Positions 18,972 through 28,336 of a stretch of 64,000 nucleotides of DNA are shown piece after piece (position 1 is the first letter of the stretch; every line of letters starts with the position of its first letter). The notes under the pieces were generated by a model. That model searched no databases and had not been told where the DNA came from. It saw only the letters and a list, made by a program, of their open reading frames with translations. The DNA is from Bradyrhizobium sp. STM 3843 (lineage in GTDB: Bacteria; Pseudomonadota; Alphaproteobacteria; Rhizobiales; Xanthobacteraceae). The position numbers and the translations under genes were made by a program. The stretch lies in the NCBI RefSeq assembly GCF_000239815.1, contig NZ_CAFK01000310.1, forward strand, positions 1 to 64,000. Reading direction: 5' to 3'.

Positions 18972-19706
18972 CTATTCGCGGAATTGGCGCTCGCCCGAGA
19001 CCATCGAGGAGATGATGCTCTGGCGCGACATGATGTCTTCGCGGATCGCGGCATAGATGTGCACCATCACAAACGTGACCAGCGCCCACATGCCGAGGTG
19101 ATGCCACGTATGCACGTCCTGGCTGTTCGGCCAGATCGCAAACACCCAACCGAACAGTCTGTGCTGCCAGCTGTCGATACCGGTGCCCTCGGAGTAAAGC
19201 GCAAACCCGGTGATGATCATGAAGGCCACGAACAGCGTGAACCCCGTGAACATCGCGGTCTGGGCCAACGGATTGTGGCCGACATACATCTTCGGCTCAC
19301 GCTCCAGGAACGCGTACCAGCGGATTTCGTGCAGCACCTCCTTCCAGAACTGCACCCGATGCACCGGGACGTAGAAAATCTGCCGAGAGTGATGGTTGCC
19401 GACGAAAGCCCACAGGACTCGGGCGAGGAAGAACACCGCCAAGATCTGTCCCGCGGCGAAGTGCGTGAAACGAATATAGCCCATCAGGAAATGCGCCGAG
19501 GCCTCGCCGCCGACCGACGGCAGCGGCGTTCCGATGAAATAGCCGCTGACCATGAGCACGACGATCGCGAGCGCGTTCACCCAATGGCAGATGCGGACCG
19601 GGGCTTCGTAGACGTAGACCGTCGGACGCCCGATCACGCGCTCGCCATGCGCGTCGGAGGCCCCCGTCTGCAACGAACCGTCCGGTGCGATTGTTCTGTC
19701 CAGCAT
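18972..19706 (-). CDS. hupC: Ni/Fe-hydrogenase b-type cytochrome subunit HupC
   Basis: A 244-residue membrane protein with four predicted transmembrane helices and several helix-associated histidines (for example RICHWVN, FTHFAAG, WHHLGMW) that can bind two b hemes. It anchors HupSL to the periplasmic face of the membrane and passes electrons from H2 to the quinone pool. It lies 9 bp after hupL. Confidence 0.96.
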   Translation of the reverse strand: MLDRTIAPDGSLQTGASDAHGERVIGRPTVYVYEAPVRICHWVNALAIVVLMVSGYFIGTPLPSVGGEASAHFLMGYIRFTHFAAGQILAVFFLARVLWAFVGNHHSRQIFYVPVHRVQFWKEVLHEIRWYAFLEREPKMYVGHNPLAQTAMFTGFTLFVAFMIITGFALYSEGTGIDSWQHRLFGWVFAIWPNSQDVHTWHHLGMWALVTFVMVHIYAAIREDIMSRQSIISSMVSGERQFRE

Positions 19707-19715
19707 GACGCCCTC

Positions 19716-21506
19716 CTATCGCACTTTCACGGTGGCCAGCTCCTGGCCGTCCGGGCTCATCACATGGGTGGAGCAGGCCAGGCACGGATCGAAGGAATGG
19801 ATCGTGCGCAGGATTTCCAACGGTTTCTCTGGATCCGCCATCGGCGTATCCATCAGCGACGCCTCGAACGCGCCGATATTGCCCTTGGGATCGCGCGGCG
19901 AACCGTTCCAGGTGGTCGGCACCACGCACTGGTAGTTGTCGATCTTGGTGTCCTTGATCTTGATCCAGTGCGCGAGCGCACCGCGCGGCGCCTCGGTGAA
20001 ACCGAAGCCCTTGGCCTCCTTCGGCCAGCTCTCCGGCTTCCACTTCTCAACATTGGCGGTCGAGGAATCGCCGGCCTTGATCCGCGCCACCAGCTTGTCC
20101 TGGAAGTAGCGCATCTGCCGCGCCGCCCATTGACATTCGAGCGCGCGCGCCGCGGTACGGCCGAGCGTCGAGAACAGCGCCGTGACCGGCAGGTTCAGAT
20201 CCTTCAAGAACTTCTCGGTCGGCTCCTTGAATTCCGGCTTGCCCTGGGCATAGCCGACGATGTAGCGCGCCAGCGGCCCGACCTCGACGGCATTACCGCG
20301 CCAGCGCGGCGCCTTGATCCAGGAATACTTGCCGCCCTCGTCGAGCTCCTTGATGTCGGTCTTGGTGCCCTTGGCATTCGGCCCGAGCTGATAGTTCGGC
20401 TCGGTGATGCCGTCCCAGGGATGCAGACCCTTGGTCTCATCAGGGTATTTGTACCAGGAATGCGTGACGAACTCCTGGATCTGCTCGGGATCGGCGTGAT
20501 CGATCGGCAGCACCTCCTTGAGATTGCCGTTCAGGATCACGCCGCGCGGCAGCTTCAGGTTCTTGGCCGAATAGTCGTTGGCGTTTTCCGGGATGTCGCC
20601 ATAGGCCATCACGCTCTTGCCCGACAGCCCGCCGCCATAGAGCCAGTCCTTGTAGAAGGATCCGATCGCCGCGACATCAGGCAGATAGACCTGCTCCGTG
20701 AACTCGATGCAGCGGTCGATGATGGAGGAGACGAGGTTTAGCCGCTCCATGTTGATGGCGCCGACCGCGCCGGTGCCGTCGACATTGATGGCGCAGGGGA
20801 CACCGCCGACCAGCCAGTTCGGATGCGGATTCTTGCCGCCATAGATGGTGTGGACCTTGACGATCTCCTTCTGGAAATCGAGCGCTTCCAGATAGTGCGC
20901 CACCGCCATCAGATTGGCTTCGGGCGGCAGCTTGTAAGCCGCATGGCCCCAATAGGCATTCTTGAACGGCCCCAGCTGGCCGGACTCGACGAACTTGGTG
21001 AGACGGATCTGCAGGTCCTTGAAATAGCCGGGCGAGGACAGCGGCCAGTCCGAGATCGATTGCGCCAGCGCGGAGGTCGCCTTCGGGTCAGCCTTCAGCG
21101 CCGACACCACGTCGACCCAGTCGAGCGCATGCAGATGGTAGAAGTGCACGAGGTGATCATGCACCTGCAGGCAGAGCTGCATGATGTTGCGGATCGAGTT
21201 GGCGTTCTCCGGGATCGAGATGCCGAGCGCGTTCTCCACGGCGCGCACCGAGGTCAGCGCATGGGTGCCGGTGCAGACGCCGCAGATCCGCTCGGTGAAG
21301 GCCCAGGCGTCGCGCGGATCGCGGTTGCGCAGGATGGTCTCGATGCCGCGCCACATCGTGCCGGTCGAGACTGCATTGCGAATGACATTGTTGGAGTCGA
21401 CATTGACCTCGACGCGAAGATGTCCCTCGATCCGGGTCAAGGGATCGACCACGATCCGCTTGCCGGAATTATCGAGATTGAACCCATTGGGTGTCTGAAT
21501 GCCCAT
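19716..21506 (-). CDS. hupL: Uptake [NiFe] hydrogenase large subunit HupL
   Basis: A 596-residue catalytic subunit. The nickel-binding cysteines are C75 and C78 in RICGVC and C575 and C578 in DPCLAC. After His581 comes a 15-residue tail that HupD removes. The enzyme oxidises H2 in the periplasm after co-export with HupS. It follows hupS after 21 bp. Confidence 0.98.
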   Translation of the reverse strand: MGIQTPNGFNLDNSGKRIVVDPLTRIEGHLRVEVNVDSNNVIRNAVSTGTMWRGIETILRNRDPRDAWAFTERICGVCTGTHALTSVRAVENALGISIPENANSIRNIMQLCLQVHDHLVHFYHLHALDWVDVVSALKADPKATSALAQSISDWPLSSPGYFKDLQIRLTKFVESGQLGPFKNAYWGHAAYKLPPEANLMAVAHYLEALDFQKEIVKVHTIYGGKNPHPNWLVGGVPCAINVDGTGAVGAINMERLNLVSSIIDRCIEFTEQVYLPDVAAIGSFYKDWLYGGGLSGKSVMAYGDIPENANDYSAKNLKLPRGVILNGNLKEVLPIDHADPEQIQEFVTHSWYKYPDETKGLHPWDGITEPNYQLGPNAKGTKTDIKELDEGGKYSWIKAPRWRGNAVEVGPLARYIVGYAQGKPEFKEPTEKFLKDLNLPVTALFSTLGRTAARALECQWAARQMRYFQDKLVARIKAGDSSTANVEKWKPESWPKEAKGFGFTEAPRGALAHWIKIKDTKIDNYQCVVPTTWNGSPRDPKGNIGAFEASLMDTPMADPEKPLEILRTIHSFDPCLACSTHVMSPDGQELATVKVR

Positions 21507-21527
21507 CGTTACCTGCCCTGAAGAGAA

Positions 21528-22631
21528 TTAGTTGTCCTGCCCGACGTTTTGTTTGGCGTCGTCACGCTTGGTCGCGAGCCGCTTCACGGCGGTGACCGCC
21601 GCATGCGCGGCGACGGCGGCGCCGACCGCGCCGGCCGCGACCATGCCGACCTCGTCCGCATTGTGCTCGATGCCGAACTGCTTGATCGTGGTAAGGCGAT
21701 CATAGAACGAGCCCTTGTCCCAGAAGCCGTCCTCCGAGCAGCCGATGCAGCCGTGACCGGATTGGATCGGGAACGAGACGCCGCCGTTCCAGCGCACCGT
21801 CGAGCAGGCGTTGTAGGTGGTCGGTCCCTTGCAGCCCATCTTGTAGAGACAGAAGCCCTTGCGCGCGGCCTCGTCGTCCCATTCCTCCACGAACTGGCCG
21901 GCGTCGAAATGCGGCCGGCGATAGCATTTGTCGTGGATGCGCTGGGAATAGAACATCTTCGGCCGCCCCTGCCGGTCGAGCTCGGGCAGCTTGCCAAAGG
22001 TCGTGATGAAGGTGACGACGCCGGTCATCACTTCCGCGATCGGCGGGCAGCCCGGCACCTTGATGATCGGCTTGTTGGTGATGACCTTGTCGATCGGAGT
22101 GGCCTGGGTGGGATTGGGCTTTGCGGCCTGCACGCAGCCCCAGGAGGCGCAGGCACCCCAGGCGATGATCGCCATCGCATCCTCGGCCATCAGCTTGAGT
22201 TTCTCGACGAACGGCTTGCCGCCGTCGATGCAGAACATGCCGCCTTCGTTCAGCGGCGGATTGCCTTCCACCGCGAGCACATACTGGCCCTTGTACTTGG
22301 CGCGGGTCTCTTCGAGAATCTCCTCGGCCTGATGGCCGGCCGCCGCCATGATCGTATCGTCGTAGTCGAGCGAGATCATCGACAGCACGGCATCCTTCAC
22401 CAGGGGATGCGCAGAACGGATGAAGCTTTCCGAGCAGCAGGTGCATTCGAGCCCGTGCATCCAGATCACGGGAATGCGCGGCTTGGTCTCGAGCGCGTTG
22501 GCGATGCGGCTCGCTGCCAGCGGGCCGAGTCCCAGGCTCGTTGCGGTCAGGCTGCAGAATTTATGAAAGCTGCGTCGCGTGATGCCCTGGCGCCTGATCA
22601 CGCTGTAAAAAGTTTCCGTTGCCGCGCCCAT
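21528..22631 (-). CDS. hupS: Uptake [NiFe] hydrogenase small subunit HupS (six-Cys proximal cluster type)
   Basis: A 367-residue precursor. A Tat signal carries RRSFHKF (R19-R20) followed by a hydrophobic run, and a C-terminal hydrophobic helix would anchor the mature protein. The proximal cluster motif is C63-T-C65-C66, and ASWGC supplies C166. The two extra cysteines, C65 and C166, are those that define the [4Fe-3S] cluster of oxygen-tolerant group 1d hydrogenases. It heads hupSLCDF, with a -24/-12 promoter about 60 bp upstream. Confidence 0.97.
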   Translation of the reverse strand: MGAATETFYSVIRRQGITRRSFHKFCSLTATSLGLGPLAASRIANALETKPRIPVIWMHGLECTCCSESFIRSAHPLVKDAVLSMISLDYDDTIMAAAGHQAEEILEETRAKYKGQYVLAVEGNPPLNEGGMFCIDGGKPFVEKLKLMAEDAMAIIAWGACASWGCVQAAKPNPTQATPIDKVITNKPIIKVPGCPPIAEVMTGVVTFITTFGKLPELDRQGRPKMFYSQRIHDKCYRRPHFDAGQFVEEWDDEAARKGFCLYKMGCKGPTTYNACSTVRWNGGVSFPIQSGHGCIGCSEDGFWDKGSFYDRLTTIKQFGIEHNADEVGMVAAGAVGAAVAAHAAVTAVKRLATKRDDAKQNVGQDN

Positions 22632-22691
22632 GAGCCCTCCCTTGATGATTGCTTTGGCGACCGCGACTGGTCGCTGTTCGGGAAGGCAGAC

Positions 22692-22707
22692 AGCAAGAAG
22701 CAGGCCA
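22692..22707 (-). promoter_or_regulatory. Sigma-54 (-24/-12) promoter of hupSLCDF
   Basis: On the minus strand, TGGCCTGCTTCTTGCT has the invariant GG and GC with the correct 10-base spacing. Transcription would start near 22681, about 50 bases before the hupS ATG. In B. japonicum hupSL is driven by RpoN and HoxA, so this agrees with the known regulation. AT-rich DNA just upstream (22708-22740) could host IHF. Confidence 0.7.
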
Positions 22708-22802
22708 GGATCAATTGCAACTTTAAATCAGAATGATTCCAAGCGCTTGAAGACGAGGCGCGGTCTCAAACCGGTGTCGCGGGCGTCTCATCACGGCGGA
22801 AG

Positions 22803-22842
22803 CGGAAACAACCGACTTTGCAGTCGACAACGAAGTTTCCGG
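22803..22842. promoter_or_regulatory. Nested inverted repeats upstream of hupS, candidate HoxA site
   Basis: CGGAAAC at 22803-22809 is mirrored by GTTTCCG at 22835-22841. Between them lies a second dyad, CGACT-TTGC-AGTCG, near 22812-22825. The array stands about 120-160 bp upstream of the hupS sigma-54 start. The GGAAA/TTTCC half-sites recur upstream of hupG. Confidence 0.3.
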
Positions 22843-22875
22843 CACACCGCCCAAGCATCGCGCGGCGCCACAACT

Positions 22876-24315
22876 TCAATGCGCAGTGCACACCATGCAG
22901 GGATCGAACGAGCGCACCACGTGCTGGACGCCGACCGCGCGCGCGCCGGCGTCGCCAACCTCCGTCCCGACCAGCGCCTGCTCGAGCGGCCCGGCAACGC
23001 CATCGGCATCGCGCGGCGAGAAATTCCAGCTGGTCGGCGCGATGATCTGATAGCGCTCGATCTTGCCGTGGTGGACTGCGAGCCAATGGCCAAGGCTGCC
23101 GCGCGCCGCTTCGACCAGACCGACAGAGTGACCATCGGAGATGTCGCGGGCGTTGACACAGAACGGCTCGTTGAGCCGCAGCGCCTTGACCCAGCTTTCG
23201 ATCGCAACCGCAAGACGTGCCGTCTCGATCAGCCGGGCGATCACGCGGTTGCGGACATTGCTGCCGCTCTCTGCAACGAGCGCGGCAATCAGCGATTGGC
23301 CGTCAATGGCCTGCCGCGCCAGTGCGCCGACCTCGACCGGCTGGCCAGCCAGCCGTGGCGCCTTGCACCAGCTATACGCACCCGGCTTATCGGCATCCGG
23401 CACGGTCGAGCTCTCTGCCGGATCGAGCGAGGTGTCCCGCATCCAGGCGTGCGAGACGTCCTCGGTGATCTGACCGAGCGGGAGCGGCGCGACTTGCGCG
23501 GACGAGCTGAGGACGCCTGCGCGGAAATGCGCGCCCTCCTGATCATGGTAGGCGCCAAAGCTCATCAGGCGCCCCGTACCCTTGCCGAGATCGGCGAGCG
23601 CAAGCGCGTCAGCAATCCGCAGGAAATGCGCGAAATCGCCACCGCGGCCCTCGCGCCAGCGGTCGAGCTCATGCGCGCTGGACAGCGCCAACACATTCTC
23701 CAGCCTATCGGCAAACACAACACGCTCGAGAAAGCCACGGAACGCGGCCGCAATCGAGGTCAGCCGGATACGTTCGCCGAGCTCGATCGCCCGCGTCGTG
23801 CCGCCCGGCTGGAAGGCGAGGCTATGTGGCCATTTGCCGGCGATCACGCCCATGATCTCCAGCAGCCGCGCACGGGCAGGCAGCGCCTCACGCGCGGCGC
23901 TGCCATGCGTCGCCTTGAAACGTTCTGTGGCCGGAGCATGCCAGGCTTGTGCCGCATAAGCTTCGCGCGCGAAGTCAGGCATGAAGAACACATAGAAATG
24001 CGTCAGATGGTCGGCGGCGTTCTCCGCCGCATGCGCGATATTGGTCGCGAGCAGGCCGTTGGGCGCAGCGTCCACGGCCATCGCGGCCCGCAATGCAGCC
24101 GCAGCGGCGACCGACTGCGAGACCGAGCAGATGCCGCAGATGCGCGGGGCGATCACCAGCGCGTCGAGCGGCGGACGCCCCTCCAGGATCTGCTCGAAGC
24201 CGCGGTAAAGCGGCGCGGTCACCTCGGCCCGCGCCACCCGCCCATCTGCGATATCGAGGCGCACCTCGAGGTCGCCCTCGACACGATTGAACGGGCCGAC
24301 CGTGATCCGGGTCAT
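22876..24315 (-). CDS. hupV: Regulatory hydrogenase (H2 sensor) large subunit HupV
   Basis: A 479-residue [NiFe] large subunit with C60 and C63 in RICGIC and C473 and C476 in DPCMVC. The protein stops directly after the following His479, so there is no tail for a maturation protease; this is the hallmark of HupV/HoxC sensors. With HupU it binds H2 and signals through HupT to HoxA. It overlaps hupU by 4 bp, and its stop lies 244 bp before hupS. Confidence 0.96.
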   Translation of the reverse strand: MTRITVGPFNRVEGDLEVRLDIADGRVARAEVTAPLYRGFEQILEGRPPLDALVIAPRICGICSVSQSVAAAAALRAAMAVDAAPNGLLATNIAHAAENAADHLTHFYVFFMPDFAREAYAAQAWHAPATERFKATHGSAAREALPARARLLEIMGVIAGKWPHSLAFQPGGTTRAIELGERIRLTSIAAAFRGFLERVVFADRLENVLALSSAHELDRWREGRGGDFAHFLRIADALALADLGKGTGRLMSFGAYHDQEGAHFRAGVLSSSAQVAPLPLGQITEDVSHAWMRDTSLDPAESSTVPDADKPGAYSWCKAPRLAGQPVEVGALARQAIDGQSLIAALVAESGSNVRNRVIARLIETARLAVAIESWVKALRLNEPFCVNARDISDGHSVGLVEAARGSLGHWLAVHHGKIERYQIIAPTSWNFSPRDADGVAGPLEQALVGTEVGDAGARAVGVQHVVRSFDPCMVCTAH

Positions 24316-25328
24316 GGCGCGCGTTTGCCGCTGGGCCGGGTCGGCGGCACCACGACATGGTCCGACGTCGCATTGACCCGCACGCGCCGCGGGGTTGCGG
24401 ATTTCGACAGGGCCGCGAGCGCAACGAACCAGGCCTTCGGCATGTCAGTCGGCAGGCCGACCGGGATGCCGGCAAGCTTGGCCGTCTCCAGATAATTTTG
24501 CGCCGCCTCGAAGCCCGGCGATGTGCAGGCAATGCAGGCATAGCCACCCTTGGTGCAGGAGCCTCCGCCATTCCAGGAGCGCTGATTGCAGTCGCCGACG
24601 GCTTGCGTCGCCCGACACCCGAGATGCTCCATCAGGCAGCCGCGCTCGGACATCGCTTCGGCGCTGGCCTTGAACTCATAGAATTCGTTGCGCGAGCAGC
24701 CGTGATGCGCGAGATGATTGGCGATGAATTTCGGCCGGCCATATCCGTCGAGATCGCCGGACGCGAGATCACCACTGCCAAGTGCCAACAAGGTTTCCAT
24801 GATCCAGCCGGGATGCGGCGCGCATCCCGCGATGTTGATCGCCGGCAGCCCGCGGCGCGACCGGAAGCCGCCCCCCAGCGCGCCGCCGCTGTCAGTGCCC
24901 TCGAACTGCAGCCCGACCGCATCGGTCGGATTGGAGCCGGCGGCCGGAATTCCACCATAGGCGGCACAGCTGCCGACCGCGACCACATAATCGGCGAGCG
25001 GCGCGAGTTCTGAGACCCAATGATAGATTGAACGGTTGGTGCCGGCGAGCATGTTGAAACGCCCGGTCAGGTCAGGCCCACGCGCGACCGAACCTTCGAG
25101 CACAAGAACATCGAGCCGCTCACGTCCGTCGCGAACGGCTTCCAGGATATCCAGCGCCTCTGCGCCGGTCTCCTCGCTGACCGAGGGATGCCACAGAAGC
25201 TCGATGCCGGATTGCCTCAGCTCATCGAACCAGCCGGATGCGCCGCTCTCCAGGATCGACATGGTACATCCGCCGCAGCTCGCCCCCTGCAGCCAGAGCA
25301 TCTTCATCTTCCGATCGGACAAGGCCAT
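24312..25328 (-). CDS. hupU: Regulatory hydrogenase small subunit HupU
   Basis: A 338-residue small subunit without a Tat signal or membrane anchor, so it stays in the cytosol. The proximal cluster motif is the ordinary ASCGGCT, without the extra cysteines seen in HupS. Further cluster ligands lie in GSCAAYGG, GCAPHPGW and the C-terminal Cys-rich part. It starts 53 bp after hupN. Confidence 0.95.
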   Translation of the reverse strand: MALSDRKMKMLWLQGASCGGCTMSILESGASGWFDELRQSGIELLWHPSVSEETGAEALDILEAVRDGRERLDVLVLEGSVARGPDLTGRFNMLAGTNRSIYHWVSELAPLADYVVAVGSCAAYGGIPAAGSNPTDAVGLQFEGTDSGGALGGGFRSRRGLPAINIAGCAPHPGWIMETLLALGSGDLASGDLDGYGRPKFIANHLAHHGCSRNEFYEFKASAEAMSERGCLMEHLGCRATQAVGDCNQRSWNGGGSCTKGGYACIACTSPGFEAAQNYLETAKLAGIPVGLPTDMPKAWFVALAALSKSATPRRVRVNATSDHVVVPPTRPSGKRAP

Positions 25329-25381
25329 CTCCGGGCGTCTTCAACTCATCTGGCGCGCGATCGCCACCAAAAGGACGGGGA

Positions 25382-26518
25382 TCACGGCGCGAGCTTGTGA
25401 TTTTGCGCTTCTGTCGGAACGCTGGCAAGCACCGCTCCGTCGGGATGGCGTCGGTGACATTCGACCGCGCTCGCGGCGGTATCCCGCCCCCGGTTGATCA
25501 ACATCGATCCGATCCAGACCGCGCCGAGCAAACCGATCACGACAATCCCGAGATCGGCGAGATGGGCGTTGAGATCGCCAACCACATCCCACACGCTGCC
25601 CACGAGGCCGAACCGCGTACCCAACAGCTGAGCCGCTTCGATGCCACCAATGACAAAGGCAACCGTGACGGATGCCGCTGTTATCGCCAGATTGTAGCGA
25701 AGCTTGCGATGCGGATCCGTCAGCGCCCATCGATAGGCAGCGGTCATCAGCACGCTGTCAGCGGCATCGACCGTTGCCATGGCCGCAGCGAACAACGCCG
25801 GGAACACCAGAACATGCAAGAGCGATGTTCCACGTGCGGCCTCCGTCGCCGATAGGCTCAACAGGCCGATCTCGCTCGCGGTATCGAATCCAAGGCCGAA
25901 CACGAGACCGAGCGGATACATGTGCCACGGGCGGCTCACCATACGGAGCAGCGGCCTTAACACGCGGACCAGGAAGCCACGTTGCGGATCGGCCGAACTG
26001 ATCGCGACAACGTTGCGCGCGCTCTGGTCAGACTGCCGCAGCGAGCGAAACTTACGCCAGAGGTCGAACAAAACGACCAGATTGGCCGAAGCGATCAGCA
26101 GCAGGAACGCGGCGGAAACCGACGTGCCAACGGCGCTGCCGAACAACCTGATCAGGCTGTCGCCATCAGCCAAGCCTATCGTCGCCATGCTTGCCAGCAG
26201 GATGGTGGCCGCGACCACGACGCTGGAATGGCCGAGCGCGAAATAGAGGCCACTGGCACGCGGCATCTCGCCCGCATGCATTAGTTTCCTGACAACGTTA
26301 TCGATCGCGGCGATGTGGTCGGCATCGACGGCATGGCGCAGGCCGAGCAGCCAGGCCAGCAGCGCGGTGCCGACGACAGCAGGCCGCTCCGAATACAGCG
26401 CGAACGCCCAGGCCCAGGCAAGGCCGTTGGCGATCAGGAGCCCGCCGGCCAGGGCAGCCGGACCGGTGGTCCTGTCGCGCAGCCTACGTGCCGGATGATC
26501 ATTGGCAAGAATCGTCAT
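25382..26518 (-). CDS. hupN: Nickel/cobalt permease HupN (NiCoT family)
   Basis: A 378-residue membrane permease with about eight hydrophobic helices. The NiCoT signature H-x4-D-H appears as HAVDADH in helix II, and GHSSVV follows in the next helix. It imports nickel for hydrogenase and probably for the ureases. The ATG at 26518 is used; the longer frame to 26623 contains no transporter sequence. It is the first gene of a hupN-hupUV series. Confidence 0.92.
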   Translation of the reverse strand: MTILANDHPARRLRDRTTGPAALAGGLLIANGLAWAWAFALYSERPAVVGTALLAWLLGLRHAVDADHIAAIDNVVRKLMHAGEMPRASGLYFALGHSSVVVAATILLASMATIGLADGDSLIRLFGSAVGTSVSAAFLLLIASANLVVLFDLWRKFRSLRQSDQSARNVVAISSADPQRGFLVRVLRPLLRMVSRPWHMYPLGLVFGLGFDTASEIGLLSLSATEAARGTSLLHVLVFPALFAAAMATVDAADSVLMTAAYRWALTDPHRKLRYNLAITAASVTVAFVIGGIEAAQLLGTRFGLVGSVWDVVGDLNAHLADLGIVVIGLLGAVWIGSMLINRGRDTAASAVECHRRHPDGAVLASVPTEAQNHKLAP

Positions 26519-26529
26519 ACTCTGCTGAG

Positions 26530-26545
26530 AGCAAGTCCCGCGCCA
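26530..26545 (-). promoter_or_regulatory. Possible sigma-54 promoter before hupN
   Basis: On the minus strand TGGCGCGGGACTTGCT matches the -24/-12 consensus well. The implied transcription start, near 26519, sits one base before the hupN ATG, which would leave a leaderless mRNA. Either that is real, or the match is chance. Confidence 0.4.
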
Positions 26546-26732
26546 TTCGGTCCGTGCCAAAATTCCGTGGATCTTCAACGGCGGCGGGCGGCTGACTGAG
26601 GCCATGTTGGCACGTCGTGGCAAGCCGCTTACCAGCCGCCGACGGCCGCCCTGGCGAGATGGACCTGCACATCACTCAGACCATCACGGACAAGACCCCT
26701 ACGGACAGGCCATTGTGCCCAACGAATTATCG

Positions 26733-26999
26733 CTAGCCTTGTCGCGGTCCCGCAAACGTGTGTCGCGGGTTCCTGCCGCAGCGGGCGTTAGTCCCAGATG
26801 CGGCTGCCAGACACTGGCTGCGAGTCGCGAATTGACAGTTCCCGGGATAGCCCCATCGCCTTCCTTGCAGACAGTATCGATCCTGTATGCCGGAGGTCGC
26901 CCGCGTAACACGGTCACGCGCCTGACCTGGTGAACTCGAGGTCGCAATCGCAACAAGGCCAATCGCAAACAATGAAGCGAATAGAATGTGGCCGCGCAT
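26733..26999 (-). CDS. DUF3551 family small secreted protein
   Basis: An 88-residue protein with an N-terminal signal peptide (about 25 residues, ending near GQA). The mature part holds the Cys pattern of DUF3551, with YCLQG, GNCQF, QCLAA and RCGRNP, as seen in many copies in Bradyrhizobium genomes. Function is unknown. It is transcribed toward hupN but separated from it by about 210 bp, so probably independent. Confidence 0.75.
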   Translation of the reverse strand: MRGHILFASLFAIGLVAIATSSSPGQARDRVTRATSGIQDRYCLQGRRWGYPGNCQFATRSQCLAAASGTNARCGRNPRHTFAGPRQG

Positions 27000-27399
27000 G
27001 GCACAACTCCCGGTCTCGGACTACAAGGCGAGCCGTCGGCCAATCGTGCGGCATGATCGAGCATTTCAGCTACTACTCGATTGATCTGCCGTGACGATCG
27101 TGCACGTCGGCGCGATCGGCCTTCGACACGGAAATCCACCTAACACCGATGCTGGAAGTTGGCGATGCGGGTTTTACCCGGGCCCGGATCGGGACAAGTC
27201 CACCTTCGGGTCATGACCTTTACTTAGTGTTCTGGGAGTGTGCAGCGGATTCGACGGCGCTCCCGCTTTCAGTCCGGTTGGATCGTGCTTTTGCGCAGCA
27301 TTTCCGTTGACTCGGCCCAAGCTTGCGTCCTGGTGCCTGACGTGGAGTTCCCGGGGGTCACGCCCCAGCGAAGCGCGCCCACTCATAGTTTCAGCTCTC
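27000..27399. other. Intergenic stretch without a supported gene
   Basis: Short frames exist here, including one of 90 codons on the minus strand, but none has a ribosome site or a recognisable family. The DNA leads into the candidate small RNA that starts near 27400. Confidence 0.5.
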
Positions 27400-27509
27400 G
27401 ACCATGAGGTTAATACCGGATGTTCGGGACCGTTCCGACGGGGCATGGTCTACCAATGAGAGGAGCCTGTCCTCCCAAGACTGGCCCACCCTCAGGTGGG
27501 CATTTTTTT
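27400..27509 (+). ncRNA. Candidate small RNA with three hairpins
   Basis: About 110 bases that fold into successive stems on the plus strand. The first is GACCATG (27400-27406) with CATGGTC (27444-27450). The second is GAGGA (27460-27464) with TCCTC (27470-27474), followed by a free CC. The third is the intrinsic terminator at 27484-27509. No open reading frame uses the terminator, since the next genes run the other way. The TCCTCCC in the second stem is complementary to Shine-Dalgarno sequences, as in the alpha-r14 family of rhizobial sRNAs; assignment to that family is not established. The 5' end and promoter are not determined. Confidence 0.5.
27484..27509 (+). terminator. Rho-independent terminator (plus strand)
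   Basis: A perfect 7-bp stem GCCCACC/GGTGGGC with the tetraloop CTCA, then A and seven T residues. It ends 8 bp before the stop of the convergent response-regulator gene. With no plus-strand gene upstream, it most likely ends the small RNA. Confidence 0.8.
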
Positions 27510-27516
27510 GATAGCT

Positions 27517-28152
27517 TCAGGGCTCGATCAATTTCTTGCGGATCGCATAGCGTACCAGCTCGGCCGTCGTCGACGTGCGAAGCTTGTGCATCGCCGATGC
27601 TCGGTGGGTTTCGACGGTCTTTATGCTGAGTTTCAAGATCGAGCCGATGGATTTGTTGGTGTATCCCTCCGCGATCAGCTGAACCACACTCTGCTCTCGC
27701 GGAGTGAGAAGCGTTGATGACCGGTTCTGCTGGTGGAGCTGGTAGTCGCTAAGCAATTTCTCCAGCAACACTCCGGTGAAGTAAGGCCTTCCCTCCAACA
27801 GAGCCTCGATCGCCGAAATGAGATGCTTGCTGGCGTCCGATTTCAACAGGAAACCGCGAGCTCCCGTCAGAAGAGCCTCGGTCAGAATCTCCTCGTCTTC
27901 GTGCATCGTGAGAAGCAGCACCTGCGAAGGGAGATGGAGCGCCTTGATGCGCCGGCTCACTTCCAACCCGTTCATCAAAGGCATCGAATAGTCGACGATG
28001 ACAATGTCCGGCCTCGTCTTCGCAGACAATGCCACTGCCTGCTCGCCGTCAATCGCGTCTCCACTTACGGTCCAATCGGGTCGTGCCTGAATGATCGCAC
28101 GAAGTCCCGAGCGTACCACCTCATGATCATCCGCGATCAATATCCGTTTCAC
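27517..28152 (-). CDS. NarL/FixJ-type response regulator (first of a pair)
   Basis: About 211 residues from a GTG at 28152, placed by alignment with the neighbouring paralogue. The receiver domain begins RILIADDHE and has its phospho-Asp in IVDYSMP. The C-terminal LuxR helix-turn-helix spans the LTPREQ to KTVETHR region. The target genes are unknown. It is a close relative of the regulator at 28337; both probably answer to the kinase at 29038, which lies just upstream. The ATG at 28206 would add 18 residues not conserved in the paralogue. Confidence 0.87.
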   Translation of the reverse strand: MKRILIADDHEVVRSGLRAIIQARPDWTVSGDAIDGEQAVALSAKTRPDIVIVDYSMPLMNGLEVSRRIKALHLPSQVLLLTMHEDEEILTEALLTGARGFLLKSDASKHLISAIEALLEGRPYFTGVLLEKLLSDYQLHQQNRSSTLLTPREQSVVQLIAEGYTNKSIGSILKLSIKTVETHRASAMHKLRTSTTAELVRYAIRKKLIEP

Positions 28153-28336
28153 AGCGTCGCCCCGTATACCGGCGCCGCAATCATTGCCGGTTGTCTGCAG
28201 ATTCAAGCGGGCAGGTCGACAGCGTACTGATCGGTCTTCCAGCGACCATTACGCAAAACCCGAGGAATCTCGCAGGAAATGTATTGAGATCGCGCACGCC
28301 GTCCCGCCTAAACACCGGCGCGACACGAGCGCCCCG

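Noticed and set aside
18666-20741. A 691-codon plus-strand frame opposite hupD, hupC and hupL
   Set aside because: Antisense shadow with arginine- and histidine-rich filler; three well-recognised genes cover it on the other strand.
27174-27446. A 90-codon minus-strand frame overlapping the small RNA
   Set aside because: No ribosome site, no family, and composition like non-coding DNA.
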